Source: Flavobacterium sp. Root935
GTDB taxonomy: Bacteria > Bacteroidota > Bacteroidia > Flavobacteriales > Flavobacteriaceae
Assembly (NCBI RefSeq): GCF_001429295.1
Contig: NZ_LMJL01000012.1
Location: 1,366,987-1,430,986, forward strand
Direction: 5' to 3'
Length of the DNA: 64,000 nt
Part shown: positions 34,397 through 44,376 of the stretch, piece by piece
Position numbering within the stretch: the stretch's first letter is position 1
Layout: each line of letters starts with the position of its first letter
Position numbers and translations under genes: made by a program
The notes under the pieces: generated by a model
What the model was told of the DNA's origin: nothing
Databases searched by the model: none
Seen by the model: the letters and a program-made list of their open reading frames with translations, nothing else

Positions 34397-37300
34397 ATGA
34401 ATTATTTTTCATTTTTAAAGGATGGAAGAGCTCTTTATTGCCTATTTTGTGCTAGCATACTTCTGTCTTTTTCCACCGTTTATTCCCGAAATTTTCGAAA
34501 TTCTAAGATGCTTTCTTACCAGAGCCATCAGGTTCAGGGTACTGTAAGTGACGGAACTTCTCCTCTGCCCGGAGTTACGATCACCCTTAAAAGCAATAAG
34601 ATTTCAACCGTAATCTCTGATTACAATGGGCAATATTCTATCGAAGCTTCTCCTACGGATACTTTAATAGTATCTTTCATTGGATTCAAAACCAAAATTA
34701 TACCTGTAAATAATCGCAGTAAAATTGACATAGACCTGGATTACGATACTACCACTTTACAGGAAGTTCGGGTAAATGCTGGTTATTATTCCGTAAAGGA
34801 AAGTGACCGAACGGGGAGCATTGCCCGAATAACCTCAAAAGATATCGAAACCCAGCCCGTAACCAATGTGTTGGCAACTATGCAGGGACGCATGGCCGGT
34901 GTAAACATCACTCAAACTACAGGTGTATCAGGAGGAGGATTTGAAATACAAATCCGAGGCCAGAATAGTATTCGACCTGAAGGTAATGCACCACTATACA
35001 TTATTGATGGTGTACCGTACTCCTCTGAAGTAATAGGTTACAGTCAAACTTCTACAGTTTTTCCAACAGTTACAAGTCCCCTTAATAGTATCAATCCAGA
35101 TTCCATTGAAAACATTGAGGTATTGAAGGATGCAGATGCTACAGCCATCTATGGCTCAAGAGGTGCTAACGGTGTTGTCCTTATAACCACCAAAAAAGGA
35201 AAAGAAGGACAAACCAGATTTACAATTAATGCTTCAACCGGTGCAGGAAAAGTTGCTCGTTTTATTAAAATGATGGATACAAAACAGTATCTTTCAATGC
35301 GCCGGCAGGCATTTACTAATGATAAAATCACTACTTATCCGACAAATGCCTATGACCTTAACGGAACATGGAACCAGGATCGTTATACAGACTGGCAGCA
35401 TGAATTAATTGGCGGAACATCAACCATTACAGACACTCAAGGTAGTATAAGCGGTGGCTCAAAAAGTACACAGTTTTTGATCAGCGGTAACTTTCATACA
35501 GAATCATCTGTATTTCCCGGTAATTTTATTTATAAAAAGGGAGGATCACAACTCAATCTTAACCATACCTCGGAAGATGAAAGATTTCAGTTAACATTCT
35601 CTGCAGGTTATGTAGTGCAAAATAACAATCAGCCTGCTGCAGATTTAACTACTGATTCTCGTACTCTTCCGCCAAATGCACCATCTCTTTATGACTCGAT
35701 GGGAAATCTCAACTGGGAAAAAGGCACTTGGAATAATCCACTAGCTAAACTTTTGTCAGAAAACAGATTTAGAACCAAAGATTTAATCGCAAATACATTA
35801 CTATCATACGAGATACTTCCTAATCTGCAGATAAAAAGTAGTTTCGGCTACACCGACGTGCAACATTATGAATACCGTACATCTCCTTCAACAATGTATA
35901 ATCCATCGTCAGGAATAACCAGCTCTAATTCAAGCATATCCCTTACTAATACCAAACGGTCTTCTTGGATTATTGAACCGCAGCTTAATTGGGATAAAAA
36001 AATGGAGTCAGGAAAATTATCCGTTCTTCTAGGCGGATCTTTTCAACAGTCCAATAACCAGCTGTTATCGCAGCTAGGATTAGGCTTTACCTCTAACAGC
36101 CTAATTTATGATCTCGCATCAGCTACTACAAAGCTGGTACTAGCAAGCAATGAAAGCATTTACAGATATCAGGCATTTTTTGCCAGAGTAAATTACAATT
36201 TGAAGGATCGCTACATTTTGAATCTAACTATGAGACGTGATGGCTCAAGCAGGTTTGGACCAGGAAAACAATTCGCTCTTTTTGGCGCGGCAGGAGCAGC
36301 TTGGCTAATCTCAAATGAAAAAGGGATTAAAGACAGTTCATGGCTTAGCTTTGGTAAGCTTCGCGCCAGCTATGGAACTACGGGAAATGACCAGATAGGA
36401 GATTATCAGTTTTTTGACACCTACAGTTCTACAGGAATCACTTATGACAATATCATCGGACTGCAGCCTTCACGTTTATTTAATCCGAATTTTAGATGGG
36501 AAATTAACAAAAAGCTGGAAGCGGCGCTCGAATTAGGCTTTGTTAACGATAGGATTTTTCTAACCACAGCATGGTTCCGTAACCGCTCATCAAATCAGCT
36601 GGTCGGAATTCCACTCCCTGCTACTACGGGATTCAGCCAGCTTCAGGCCAACCTTGGAGCGGAAGTCCAAAATAGTGGATGGGAATTTACGCTCCGCACC
36701 GTAAATCTTCAAAAGAAAAATTTCAGCTGGAATACCAGCCTAAATTTAAGTGTTATGCGTAACGAACTTTTAAACTTTCCAAATCTAAATAGCTCTACCT
36801 ATAAAAACATGTACCGAATAGGAGAACCTTTAAATATCCTATTGCGCTATCAATATACAGGATTGAACCCTTCAACTGGTGTTTACACATTTGCAGATCA
36901 AAATAATGACGGAAAGATAACTTCACCTGATGACAGACAATTAATTGTGAATCTAAATCCCGATTACTTCGGAGGATTGCAAAATCAGCTTCGCTTCAAA
37001 CGATGGAAACTAGATTTTCTTTTCCAATTTGTCAAGCAGCGTAATTTAAATTATGTTACTAGCCCAGCGGGGACAATGATCAATCAACCCGCCAGAATGA
37101 ACGACAGCTGGCAAACAGCAGATCAAGATGCAACATATCAGTTATTTTCTACCGGAACTATTCCAGCGGTAGTGGCAGCTCAATCTCTGTACGCCAATAG
37201 TAATGCGGTTGTAGTAGATGCCTCCTATATACGTTTAAAAACTCTTGCTGTTAACTATGATATACCACTGAATACAAAAAAGATTCAATGCTCTTTTATG

Positions 37301-37420
37301 ATACAAGGACAGAATCTTTTGACTTTTACCAGATACTCGGATGGCGACCCTGAATTTAAAAGTAGGGGGTATTTGCCCCCATTAAAGATGATAACAGCCG
37401 GCATACAATTAACCTTTTAA
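34397..37420 (+). CDS. SusC/RagA-family TonB-dependent outer-membrane transporter
   Basis: Outer-membrane TonB-dependent transporter of 1,007 residues, the usual SusC size. Domains: signal region, carboxypeptidase-regulatory-like domain (about 48-125, 'VQGTVSDGTSPLPGVTITLK'), plug domain ('APLYIIDGVPYSS' near 206 and 'DATAIYGSRGANGVVLITT' near 248), and a 22-strand barrel ending in a C-terminal aromatic (QLTF). With the SusD partner encoded 9 nt downstream it forms a lidded importer. The substrate is not predictable, but the S9 peptidase in the operon hints at peptides. Confidence 0.95.
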   Translation: MNYFSFLKDGRALYCLFCASILLSFSTVYSRNFRNSKMLSYQSHQVQGTVSDGTSPLPGVTITLKSNKISTVISDYNGQYSIEASPTDTLIVSFIGFKTKIIPVNNRSKIDIDLDYDTTTLQEVRVNAGYYSVKESDRTGSIARITSKDIETQPVTNVLATMQGRMAGVNITQTTGVSGGGFEIQIRGQNSIRPEGNAPLYIIDGVPYSSEVIGYSQTSTVFPTVTSPLNSINPDSIENIEVLKDADATAIYGSRGANGVVLITTKKGKEGQTRFTINASTGAGKVARFIKMMDTKQYLSMRRQAFTNDKITTYPTNAYDLNGTWNQDRYTDWQHELIGGTSTITDTQGSISGGSKSTQFLISGNFHTESSVFPGNFIYKKGGSQLNLNHTSEDERFQLTFSAGYVVQNNNQPAADLTTDSRTLPPNAPSLYDSMGNLNWEKGTWNNPLAKLLSENRFRTKDLIANTLLSYEILPNLQIKSSFGYTDVQHYEYRTSPSTMYNPSSGITSSNSSISLTNTKRSSWIIEPQLNWDKKMESGKLSVLLGGSFQQSNNQLLSQLGLGFTSNSLIYDLASATTKLVLASNESIYRYQAFFARVNYNLKDRYILNLTMRRDGSSRFGPGKQFALFGAAGAAWLISNEKGIKDSSWLSFGKLRASYGTTGNDQIGDYQFFDTYSSTGITYDNIIGLQPSRLFNPNFRWEINKKLEAALELGFVNDRIFLTTAWFRNRSSNQLVGIPLPATTGFSQLQANLGAEVQNSGWEFTLRTVNLQKKNFSWNTSLNLSVMRNELLNFPNLNSSTYKNMYRIGEPLNILLRYQYTGLNPSTGVYTFADQNNDGKITSPDDRQLIVNLNPDYFGGLQNQLRFKRWKLDFLFQFVKQRNLNYVTSPAGTMINQPARMNDSWQTADQDATYQLFSTGTIPAVVAAQSLYANSNAVVVDASYIRLKTLAVNYDIPLNTKKIQCSFMIQGQNLLTFTRYSDGDPEFKSRGYLPPLKMITAGIQLTF

Positions 37421-37429
37421 TTAAATCTT

Positions 37430-38833
37430 ATGAAAATATTTTGTAAAACTGAAAAAATAAATATCAGCCATTTTTTAAAAAAAATGTGCTTTTTAAGCAA
37501 TTTGCTGTTATTGTTTTCATGTGATTCCTTTGTGGAGGTAGATTTACCAAAATCACAATTGACCAATACTGCCGTTTTTAAGGATTATGCTTCGGCGAAC
37601 GCTGCAATGGCAGATATTTACTCAAAAATGCGTGATGTTGGCATTCTTACAGGAGGACTTTATGGATTCTCTGTACAGCTGGGAACTTACACTGATGAAA
37701 TAACCTTTTATGGACCGCCCACAAGTCCGACCGCATTGTTTTATGCTAACACTATTCTTCCTTCCAACAGTACTGTTTCACTTTTTTGGAATAATACTTA
37801 CAATCAAATTTATGCGGCCAATGCAGTTATAGAGGGCGTAGAACATAGCACTTTTAACAAAGAACAAAGAACGCAGCTGATCGGTGAGGCTCACTTTGTA
37901 CGGGGAATATTGCACTTTTATCTTTTACAGCTTTTTGGACCAATCCCATATATCAAATCAACGGACTACAGACAAAATTCAAACGCATCGAGGCTACTGT
38001 CTTATAAAGTTTACGAAAATATAATTGAAGATTTAAAAAACGCAGAGCAGATGCTGGCATCACAATATGTTCCTTCTGAAAGAACCCGCCCTAATTCATT
38101 TACATCAAAAGCACTAATGGCCCGAATTTATCTTTATCAGGGTGACTGGGAGAATGCAAATATAATGAGCAGTTTAGTTATTAATAATTCACTATATAAA
38201 ATTGAAACCGATCTCAATAAAGTATTTCTAAAAAGTTCGACTGAAACGATCTGGCAGTTTATGCCTTCATCACCAAACAAAAACACTGATGAAGCAACAA
38301 ATTTTATTTTTACGTCCACACCACCTCCGCTTATTGCCCTTGATGCATCATTGGTAAATGTTTTTACCAGCGATGATCTAAGAAAAAACATCTGGATCTC
38401 ATCTATAACTGGGCCAAATGGAAAATGGTTTTATGCAAATAAATACAAAGAATCAAAACCTACGTCACCATCTAAAGAATACCCTATTATAATGAGGCTT
38501 AGCGAACAGTATTTGATACGGGCAGAAGCCCGAGTTCATCTTCAAAATCTATCAGGCGCTTTTGACGATTTAAATAAAATCAGAAATCGTGCAGGCATTC
38601 AAAATGTTATAGAAGGTTCAGTGGATGAAATTCTAAAAAATATTCTATTAGAAAGAAGAAAGGAATTTTTCACAGAAAACGGACACCGATTTTTCGATTT
38701 AAAACGTACTGGAAAACTTGATGTAGAATTAGGAAACAAACCTGGTTGGAAATCTAGCAATGAACTTTTGCCAATACCTGAAAGCGAAATAACTCTAAAT
38801 CCTAATCTTAAGCCTCAAAATTCCGGCTACTAG
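37430..38833 (+). CDS. SusD/RagB-family surface lipoprotein
   Basis: 467 residues with a lipoprotein signal (LLLLFSC). It acts as the hinged lid of the SusC barrel at the cell surface and captures substrate. TPR-like helices are visible, and the C-terminal SusD signatures 'LNKIRNRAGI' and 'LLERRKEFFTENGHRFFDLK' are intact. It is rather short for the family, as is common for peptide-type RagB relatives. Same operon as SusC upstream and the peptidase downstream. Confidence 0.93.
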   Translation: MKIFCKTEKINISHFLKKMCFLSNLLLLFSCDSFVEVDLPKSQLTNTAVFKDYASANAAMADIYSKMRDVGILTGGLYGFSVQLGTYTDEITFYGPPTSPTALFYANTILPSNSTVSLFWNNTYNQIYAANAVIEGVEHSTFNKEQRTQLIGEAHFVRGILHFYLLQLFGPIPYIKSTDYRQNSNASRLLSYKVYENIIEDLKNAEQMLASQYVPSERTRPNSFTSKALMARIYLYQGDWENANIMSSLVINNSLYKIETDLNKVFLKSSTETIWQFMPSSPNKNTDEATNFIFTSTPPPLIALDASLVNVFTSDDLRKNIWISSITGPNGKWFYANKYKESKPTSPSKEYPIIMRLSEQYLIRAEARVHLQNLSGAFDDLNKIRNRAGIQNVIEGSVDEILKNILLERRKEFFTENGHRFFDLKRTGKLDVELGNKPGWKSSNELLPIPESEITLNPNLKPQNSGY

Positions 38834-38850
38834 AAAAAACTTAAATAATT

Positions 38851-41508
38851 ATGAATACACCGCATATTAGTTTCTTTACACAAAAGAGGAACTTGACAGT
38901 AACATTTTTTTTATTTTTATATTTTGTTTTGCAATTGGATACCTGCTCTCTATGGGGGCAGGTAACGCAAAAAAGAACATTGACTGCTGATGACTATTCT
39001 AAATGGGGAGAATTATCTCTTGATAAATTAAGCCCAAATGGTCTTTGGGCAAGCTATACGCTAAAATATGAAAGTCGATCAGATACTCTGTTCGTTAAAA
39101 ATACCAAATCCGAAAAGGTTTATAGTATTCCCTCCGCATACAGCGGTAATTTTATTGAAAAAAACTGGTTTATATGCAGATCTAGCAAACACCTTCAGCT
39201 TATTAATCTCGATACAGGGCAAAAAGAAATTATTCATGACGCTACGCAATATAGCTACAACTCCAACAGCAGGCAGCTCGTTATTTTACTCACTCGTAAA
39301 GACAGAGATAATGAACTTATAGTCCGAACTCCCGAAGGTATAATCAAGGAACAAATTTACGGAGTAACCCAATTTCTTCCATCGTCAAATAGCAAAGAGA
39401 TTGCTTATGTTGTTAGAACAAACCTTGGCAGTACGGTAAATATTTTGACCCTTTCAAACATCAATACTATAAAAAAAATTGCAAGTGACACAGATATTTT
39501 TACGGATCTCATTTGGCAGGGAAATGAAAAAAAAGCATTGGCATTTTATACAAAAACTGGTGATGCGGTAAATGCTGAAAATATCCTATATTATTATAAT
39601 TTGGCCAGCAGCATTCTTTATAACTCCAAAAAGATTCAACCTATTTTTTTGGGAGACTCTGTTTATATCAGCAGCTCGCATCATAAACTAAAAATTTCAG
39701 ATGATTTAAAACACGTTTTTTTCATAGTGCAGAAAAAAAACGCAGAAAACAATTCAAATGATGGCAATGCACAATTATGGTATGCAAACACTTCTAAAAT
39801 ATTTCCTCAAGAAAAGAATGGTAAATCTACAGAAGGTGTTTATCTTGCTCTTTGGACCCCAGAAGATGGAAAATGCAGGATGATATCCAGTGACAGCCTT
39901 CCGCAATTTATGCTGACTGGAAAACAGCATCATGCCATTCTTTTTAATACTTCAAAGTACGGTCCTAATTACAGTGAAGATGATTTAAGCGATTTCTACA
40001 TCTATGATCTTAACACAGGAAAAAAAACTTTGTTTTTAAGTAAAAACAATGCGCATCACTTGCTAGTGATACCCTCTCCCGAAGGGAAATACATAAGCTA
40101 TTTTCGTGATCAAAACTGGTGGATTTACAATATTGAAAAAAAAAGCCACATATGCTTAACCCAAAAAACGGGAACTTTCTTTTTTCATAATAATAGACAG
40201 CTACCACACAATGAAGAAGTCTACCAACAGTTTGGCTGGACCGCAGGTGATAATGAACTTTTGCTGTATGATGATTGGGATCTTTGGGCTTTTAAACCTG
40301 ACGGCAGGTCTTTTAGAAGGCTTACAAATGGAAAGGAATCCAATACACAATTTAGACATCCCGCCTATTCTAGAGTAATGCGCGGCAAAGTTAACTACAA
40401 TGGATGGATTCTCGAAGCTGTCGACCTAAAAAAGGGAATACTTTTGGAAAGGATAACAGAGTATGGTACACAGGGCTGTGATCTTCTAGCAATTAACGGA
40501 AATAAAAATCTTGTAACTTCTGATAAATCCCGTTTGGACCAGCTGAACCAATCGGCAGATTACACTACACTAATATACAGGGAGGAGCAATTTGATTTAT
40601 CGCCAAGGCTAGTTGTCATTAATAGAAAAGGTCTAAAAAAAGTATTAATTCAGAGTAATCCTCAGCAGCTTTTGTTCCATTGGGGAACTAATAAACTTAT
40701 TTCATATAAAAATAAATCTGGAAAACCTCTAAAAGCAGTATTATATTATCCTGCCAATTATGATCCGCAAAAAAAGTATCCAATGATCGTGTATATTTAT
40801 GAGAAGCTTTCTAATAAATTTTATTCTTATTTCAAGCCCACCTTACAGAACGGTATAGGTTTTAACACTACAAATTATACAACACAGGGCTATTTCGTTC
40901 TTATGCCTGACATCACGTATGAAATTGGAAATCCTGGTATTTCCGCTGTCGACTGCGTGGTTTCTGCAGTAAATGAAGTCTTAAATAAAGATCTGGTAAT
41001 TCCGGGCAAAATAGGACTCATTGGACATTCATTTGGCGGTTATGAAACCTCTTTTATAATCACACAAACCAATCTTTTTGCAACTGCAGTAGCAGGATCA
41101 GCTCCAACAGATTTGACCAGCTTTTATCTGTCAGTTGGAGGCGCAACAGGAAAACCAGATATCTGGCGATTTGAGAGTCAGCAGTTACGAATGGGGAATT
41201 CCCTATTTGCAGACCGTGAAGGGTATATGAGAAACTCACCCATTGAGCATGTAGAGAATATTAGCACACCTTTACTCGCTTGGACAGGAGATGCAGATCT
41301 AGCCGTAAAACCGGATCAAAGCATTGGATTTTTTCTGGGCTTGCGTCGGCTTAACAAAAAACATATTATGCTGGTATATCCAAAAGAAGGCCATATTTTA
41401 AGTGACAGTAAAAATCAAAAAGACCTTTCTGTAAGGCTGAATGATTGGTTTGCATATTTTTTAAAGAATGAATCACCAGCATCATGGATTGAAAAAGGGC
41501 TCAAGTAG
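38851..41508 (+). CDS. S9 (prolyl oligopeptidase) family serine peptidase
   Basis: Exported peptidase of 885 residues: N-terminal signal or anchor (about 12-30), a beta-propeller-like region (about 60-580) and an alpha/beta-hydrolase domain. The catalytic triad is visible: Ser727 in GHSFGGYE, Asp at 814 or 816 (WTGDADLAVKP) and His848 (KEGHILS). Such enzymes cut short peptides, often after proline or with dipeptidyl specificity. Third gene of the SusC-SusD operon and followed by a terminator, it would process peptides taken up by the SusCD pair. Confidence 0.9.
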   Translation: MNTPHISFFTQKRNLTVTFFLFLYFVLQLDTCSLWGQVTQKRTLTADDYSKWGELSLDKLSPNGLWASYTLKYESRSDTLFVKNTKSEKVYSIPSAYSGNFIEKNWFICRSSKHLQLINLDTGQKEIIHDATQYSYNSNSRQLVILLTRKDRDNELIVRTPEGIIKEQIYGVTQFLPSSNSKEIAYVVRTNLGSTVNILTLSNINTIKKIASDTDIFTDLIWQGNEKKALAFYTKTGDAVNAENILYYYNLASSILYNSKKIQPIFLGDSVYISSSHHKLKISDDLKHVFFIVQKKNAENNSNDGNAQLWYANTSKIFPQEKNGKSTEGVYLALWTPEDGKCRMISSDSLPQFMLTGKQHHAILFNTSKYGPNYSEDDLSDFYIYDLNTGKKTLFLSKNNAHHLLVIPSPEGKYISYFRDQNWWIYNIEKKSHICLTQKTGTFFFHNNRQLPHNEEVYQQFGWTAGDNELLLYDDWDLWAFKPDGRSFRRLTNGKESNTQFRHPAYSRVMRGKVNYNGWILEAVDLKKGILLERITEYGTQGCDLLAINGNKNLVTSDKSRLDQLNQSADYTTLIYREEQFDLSPRLVVINRKGLKKVLIQSNPQQLLFHWGTNKLISYKNKSGKPLKAVLYYPANYDPQKKYPMIVYIYEKLSNKFYSYFKPTLQNGIGFNTTNYTTQGYFVLMPDITYEIGNPGISAVDCVVSAVNEVLNKDLVIPGKIGLIGHSFGGYETSFIITQTNLFATAVAGSAPTDLTSFYLSVGGATGKPDIWRFESQQLRMGNSLFADREGYMRNSPIEHVENISTPLLAWTGDADLAVKPDQSIGFFLGLRRLNKKHIMLVYPKEGHILSDSKNQKDLSVRLNDWFAYFLKNESPASWIEKGLK

Positions 41509-41523
41509 CAGCGCTATTAAACA

Positions 41524-41556
41524 GCAATGCAGTTTTTGGAAACTGCATTGCATTTT
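41524..41556. terminator. Terminator between the convergent peptidase and DUF6520 genes
   Basis: Perfect 12-bp stem GCAATGCAGTTT (41524-41535) with AAACTGCATTGC (41540-41551), loop TTGG, followed by ATTTT. Confidence 0.8.
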
Positions 41557-41568
41557 AAAATAGTAACC

Positions 41569-41859
41569 TTAATCTAAAGGGCGATAAACTGTACGAGTAC
41601 AAGTTGTTGTCTCACCTGGAAACTTCGCCATGGCTTGCTGGCCATCTAGATCAAATTGGCGGCAAACATTTGGTGTGACCTCATCATCACAGCTTATAGG
41701 CAGATCACAGGGACTTCCACCATCAAAATTATCAACATATCCTGTGATAGGACTAATTTCTGCCTTAACACTCTGCATTGAAACAGTTGAAAAAGCACCA
41801 GCGATACCCAATACAAATACGGCAAAAGGTATCAATCTTCTTGAAATTGCGGTTTTCAT
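41569..41859 (-). CDS. DUF6520-type small exported cysteine protein
   Basis: 96 residues. The N-terminus (MKTAISRRLIPFAVFVLGIAG) and the following Ala/Ser/Val segment resemble the DUF6520 family of small Bacteroidota proteins. The mature part (from about 34) holds four cysteines (C51, C57, C66, C87) and ends in VYRPLD. It lies 90 nt downstream of a MauE-type redox membrane protein on the same strand, so the four cysteines may be its disulfide substrates. The function of the family is not known to me. Confidence 0.65.
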   Translation of the reverse strand: MKTAISRRLIPFAVFVLGIAGAFSTVSMQSVKAEISPITGYVDNFDGGSPCDLPISCDDEVTPNVCRQFDLDGQQAMAKFPGETTTCTRTVYRPLD

Positions 41860-41949
41860 AATATAGTTTTTTAGAAATTAATTGATCTACTTTTTTCTAC
41901 AGGTTTTCGATCTTTTTCCTGACACCAGCGCTGGTATATTTTTATTGCA

Positions 41950-43467
41950 TTAATTTGCTTTAATTTCCCCTTTTTTTATAATAGAATTCAATTCAGCATT
42001 GAATTTATAAACTACCAGTTTTTTGTCTATAAGAACATATAATTTTCCATCACCTACATAGAAATCTCGAAGTTTTTTTTCTTCTATATTATCAATAGTG
42101 AAACTGTATAAATAGGATTTTTTTATTAAATCGTAGACATCAATCACTGAGACTAAATTCCATTTTTGCTTAGATTCAAATCTGCCGGGAACATTGGAGT
42201 TGACATATAAAAATTTTCCACTTACAGTGCTGGCTCTGTTTACAGACAGTGCTGGCGTAGACATTGTACGCTCGCTTTTTCCCTTTAAATATGCTACTTT
42301 TATTTTAGCGTGCGAATTAGTGTCGATAGTATGACCTCTATATTGCAGTACGCCATATTCATCCGCAACCAAATATTCATTTCTGTACGCATACAGGTAA
42401 ATAATTCTCTTGATTTCCGGACTGAAATGCAGCATGCCATCTGTATCAAATACTCCATCAATTTGTTTCTGAAGTAAGTCGGGAGCTATTTTTACATTTG
42501 TATACTTACCCCATCTGTATGTACCCAATACACTATTTTTCGTTTTTGAACTATTGCCTCTGAATACAATTGCGTTACTATCAAGTGGGTATCCAATTTC
42601 AAAATAAGGGGGAATAGAATTTACTTGTGAGGCTTTCCAATCTGCTGTGCTTCCTCTGAAAAGAACTGGAACATTACCATCTAAGAGATAAAAAAACGGA
42701 GCACGAACAGCGATTTTGACCGATTTGAAATCAAACCTATTTTTGTCGAGTTTGATTCTGATGTGCTGCTGTCCATATTTGTCATTTATGGAAAGAAGAC
42801 TAAAAGGAATGGTAGTATTTCCAAGATACAATCTTCGCTGCCCTTTACCTGCAAAATAATACGAATTATATTTTAAATCGATTGTGTTTTCAATTGAAAC
42901 TGGATGATGCGGATAACGTCTTATAAAGGGATTCTGATAATGCATTATCTTTTCTGAGGTCAGAAATAAAACCGTCACAAACGCACTGCCTGATGCAAAA
43001 ATTAAAAACAGAAGCACAGGTTTTGTAATTTTTTTTAAGAGAGTAGTTTGAATTGGATTAACAGCAATTGCAAAAGCAGCCAATAATACAAAAACAATAT
43101 TGAAAATCAAATGTGTTTCCCAACTCATCTTTTCCAGAATTCCTCCGCAAGAACAGGGAACAAATGAACTGAAATTTAACATGATAAAAATGTATGCACT
43201 GAACATACACATCAGACAAAATCCTGCATAAAGTCCAACTAACCTACTCCATGTAAAAATTAGCAATACCGCTATGCCAAATTCAATTATAATAACTCCC
43301 CAAGAAATTACTCCGGCAAAAGCACTTAGCAAAGGAGATTGCCCTAGCTGCACCTGAAAATTTTCAAAATCCATAAGCTTGCTTGCTGCGGCGTAAACAA
43401 AAAGCAGTATGTATAGCAGGCAGATGGGCTCGGAGATGTAATATTTGGTTCGGTTGCTTATCTTCAT
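41950..43467 (-). CDS. MauE/DoxX-family redox-associated membrane protein with large extracytoplasmic domain
   Basis: 505 residues. Residues 10-165 contain five membrane helices of the MauE/DoxX type, with the Bacteroidota motif PCSCGG (C105, C107) after the third. MauE is needed for folding of the disulfide-rich methylamine dehydrogenase subunit. The remaining 340 residues form a beta-rich, propeller-like extracytoplasmic domain not found in classical MauE. It is upstream of the DUF6520 gene and convergent with the SusCD-peptidase operon. Thiol oxidation of exported proteins is the likely role, by inference. Confidence 0.8.
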   Translation of the reverse strand: MKISNRTKYYISEPICLLYILLFVYAAASKLMDFENFQVQLGQSPLLSAFAGVISWGVIIIEFGIAVLLIFTWSRLVGLYAGFCLMCMFSAYIFIMLNFSSFVPCSCGGILEKMSWETHLIFNIVFVLLAAFAIAVNPIQTTLLKKITKPVLLFLIFASGSAFVTVLFLTSEKIMHYQNPFIRRYPHHPVSIENTIDLKYNSYYFAGKGQRRLYLGNTTIPFSLLSINDKYGQQHIRIKLDKNRFDFKSVKIAVRAPFFYLLDGNVPVLFRGSTADWKASQVNSIPPYFEIGYPLDSNAIVFRGNSSKTKNSVLGTYRWGKYTNVKIAPDLLQKQIDGVFDTDGMLHFSPEIKRIIYLYAYRNEYLVADEYGVLQYRGHTIDTNSHAKIKVAYLKGKSERTMSTPALSVNRASTVSGKFLYVNSNVPGRFESKQKWNLVSVIDVYDLIKKSYLYSFTIDNIEEKKLRDFYVGDGKLYVLIDKKLVVYKFNAELNSIIKKGEIKAN

Positions 43468-43532
43468 ATCCTGACTGTTTTAAAGTTTGTATTTAATTGC
43501 TATCTTATTGGCAATACCAGTAATGATCACTG

Positions 43533-43540
43533 CAAATGTA
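43533..43540 (-). promoter_or_regulatory. Candidate -7 element for the MauE-DUF6520 operon
   Basis: CAAATGTA reads TACATTTG on the minus strand, 66 nt before the MauE ATG. The -33 element is weak. Confidence 0.35.
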
Positions 43541-43620
43541 AATACGAAATTTCGCATAAACACTTTAAAAATCAATCCAAAAACTTTGAAAATCAGGCAG
43601 TTTTATATCTTTTCGCCATT

Positions 43621-43661
43621 AAAAAGAAAATGCCTGCATTTTGTAAGAATCATGCAGGCAT
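43621..43661 (-). terminator. Terminator of the 43686-43976 gene
   Basis: 10-bp arms ATGCCTGCAT (43630-43639) and ATGCAGGCAT (43652-43661). On the minus strand the hairpin is followed by TTTCTTTTT. Confidence 0.75.
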
Positions 43662-43685
43662 CAAATTGCAGTGTTTGATCTCGAA

Positions 43686-43976
43686 TCAGCTTTTTATCGA
43701 GGCGCTGATTCCTGCAAGTTTTTCATGAACTTCTATAAGTCCCGCTTTCTGCAGGCACTCCGCCGAAAGACTCTCTAGCTCTGCTCTCGCCTGCTCGCTT
43801 ATACCCTCCAAAAGCATAGAGGAACCTTCCCTAAGATTCAATCCATCATGTATCAGATGGCATAAGAGCAGCACATTTTTTCGTGAAATTTTCAGATCCA
43901 TTTTCACAGGCTCATTCATCCCGGGAGTACTTAAGATGGTATCAAATACCCTTGCCACATCATTAGCTGTAATCAT
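43686..43976 (-). CDS. Small ICE protein of unknown function
   Basis: 96 residues, helical, acidic, no signal peptide. Conserved-looking features are DVARVFDTILSTPGMNEPVK and SRKNVLLLCHLIHDGL. It is divergent from mobA across the candidate oriT region, a place where Bacteroidetes ICEs often carry a small unnamed gene. No domain recognised. Confidence 0.5.
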   Translation of the reverse strand: MITANDVARVFDTILSTPGMNEPVKMDLKISRKNVLLLCHLIHDGLNLREGSSMLLEGISEQARAELESLSAECLQKAGLIEVHEKLAGISASIKS

Positions 43977-44376
43977 AATTCAAAATTTAAAAATTAATAC
44001 TTGACTCACCGCAAAATTAGTGAGGATCATCCCTAATTACCCTACTCAAAATTTGGGGAGGATTGCGTGTCTTGCACACCTTTTCTAATTTAGCCTTGAG
44101 TTTGTTCTATGTAAAGTTTCAAAATCATTTTTTTAGATTTTATGATTCAGCTTGACAGTGGCAATCTTTAATGGAATAGGACTTCATAAAAGGCACGAAT
44201 GAACTTGAAATAAAGGTTAAAGAGGTTTTATTCAAGCTTTCGGCCTTCGGTTTTTTGCAGTCAGCAAGATGTCTGGTTGTATCACAACCAAAAATCTTGC
44301 TGCCCTTCTGCTCGGAACTCGCTGGCAGTGAAACTTTAAGATTGAATGAAACAGGAACAATGCAAAAGAAAAGATC
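43977..44376. other. Intergenic region with candidate oriT
   Basis: This 400-bp gene-free stretch lies between the small divergent gene and mobA. It holds a nested inverted repeat at 44263-44301: AGCAAGAT (44263-44270) with ATCTTGCT (44294-44301), and inner GGTTGT (44275-44280) with ACAACC (44284-44289) around ATC. A compact nested repeat just upstream of relaxosome genes is the expected appearance of an origin of transfer. The nick site cannot be located by eye. Confidence 0.6.
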
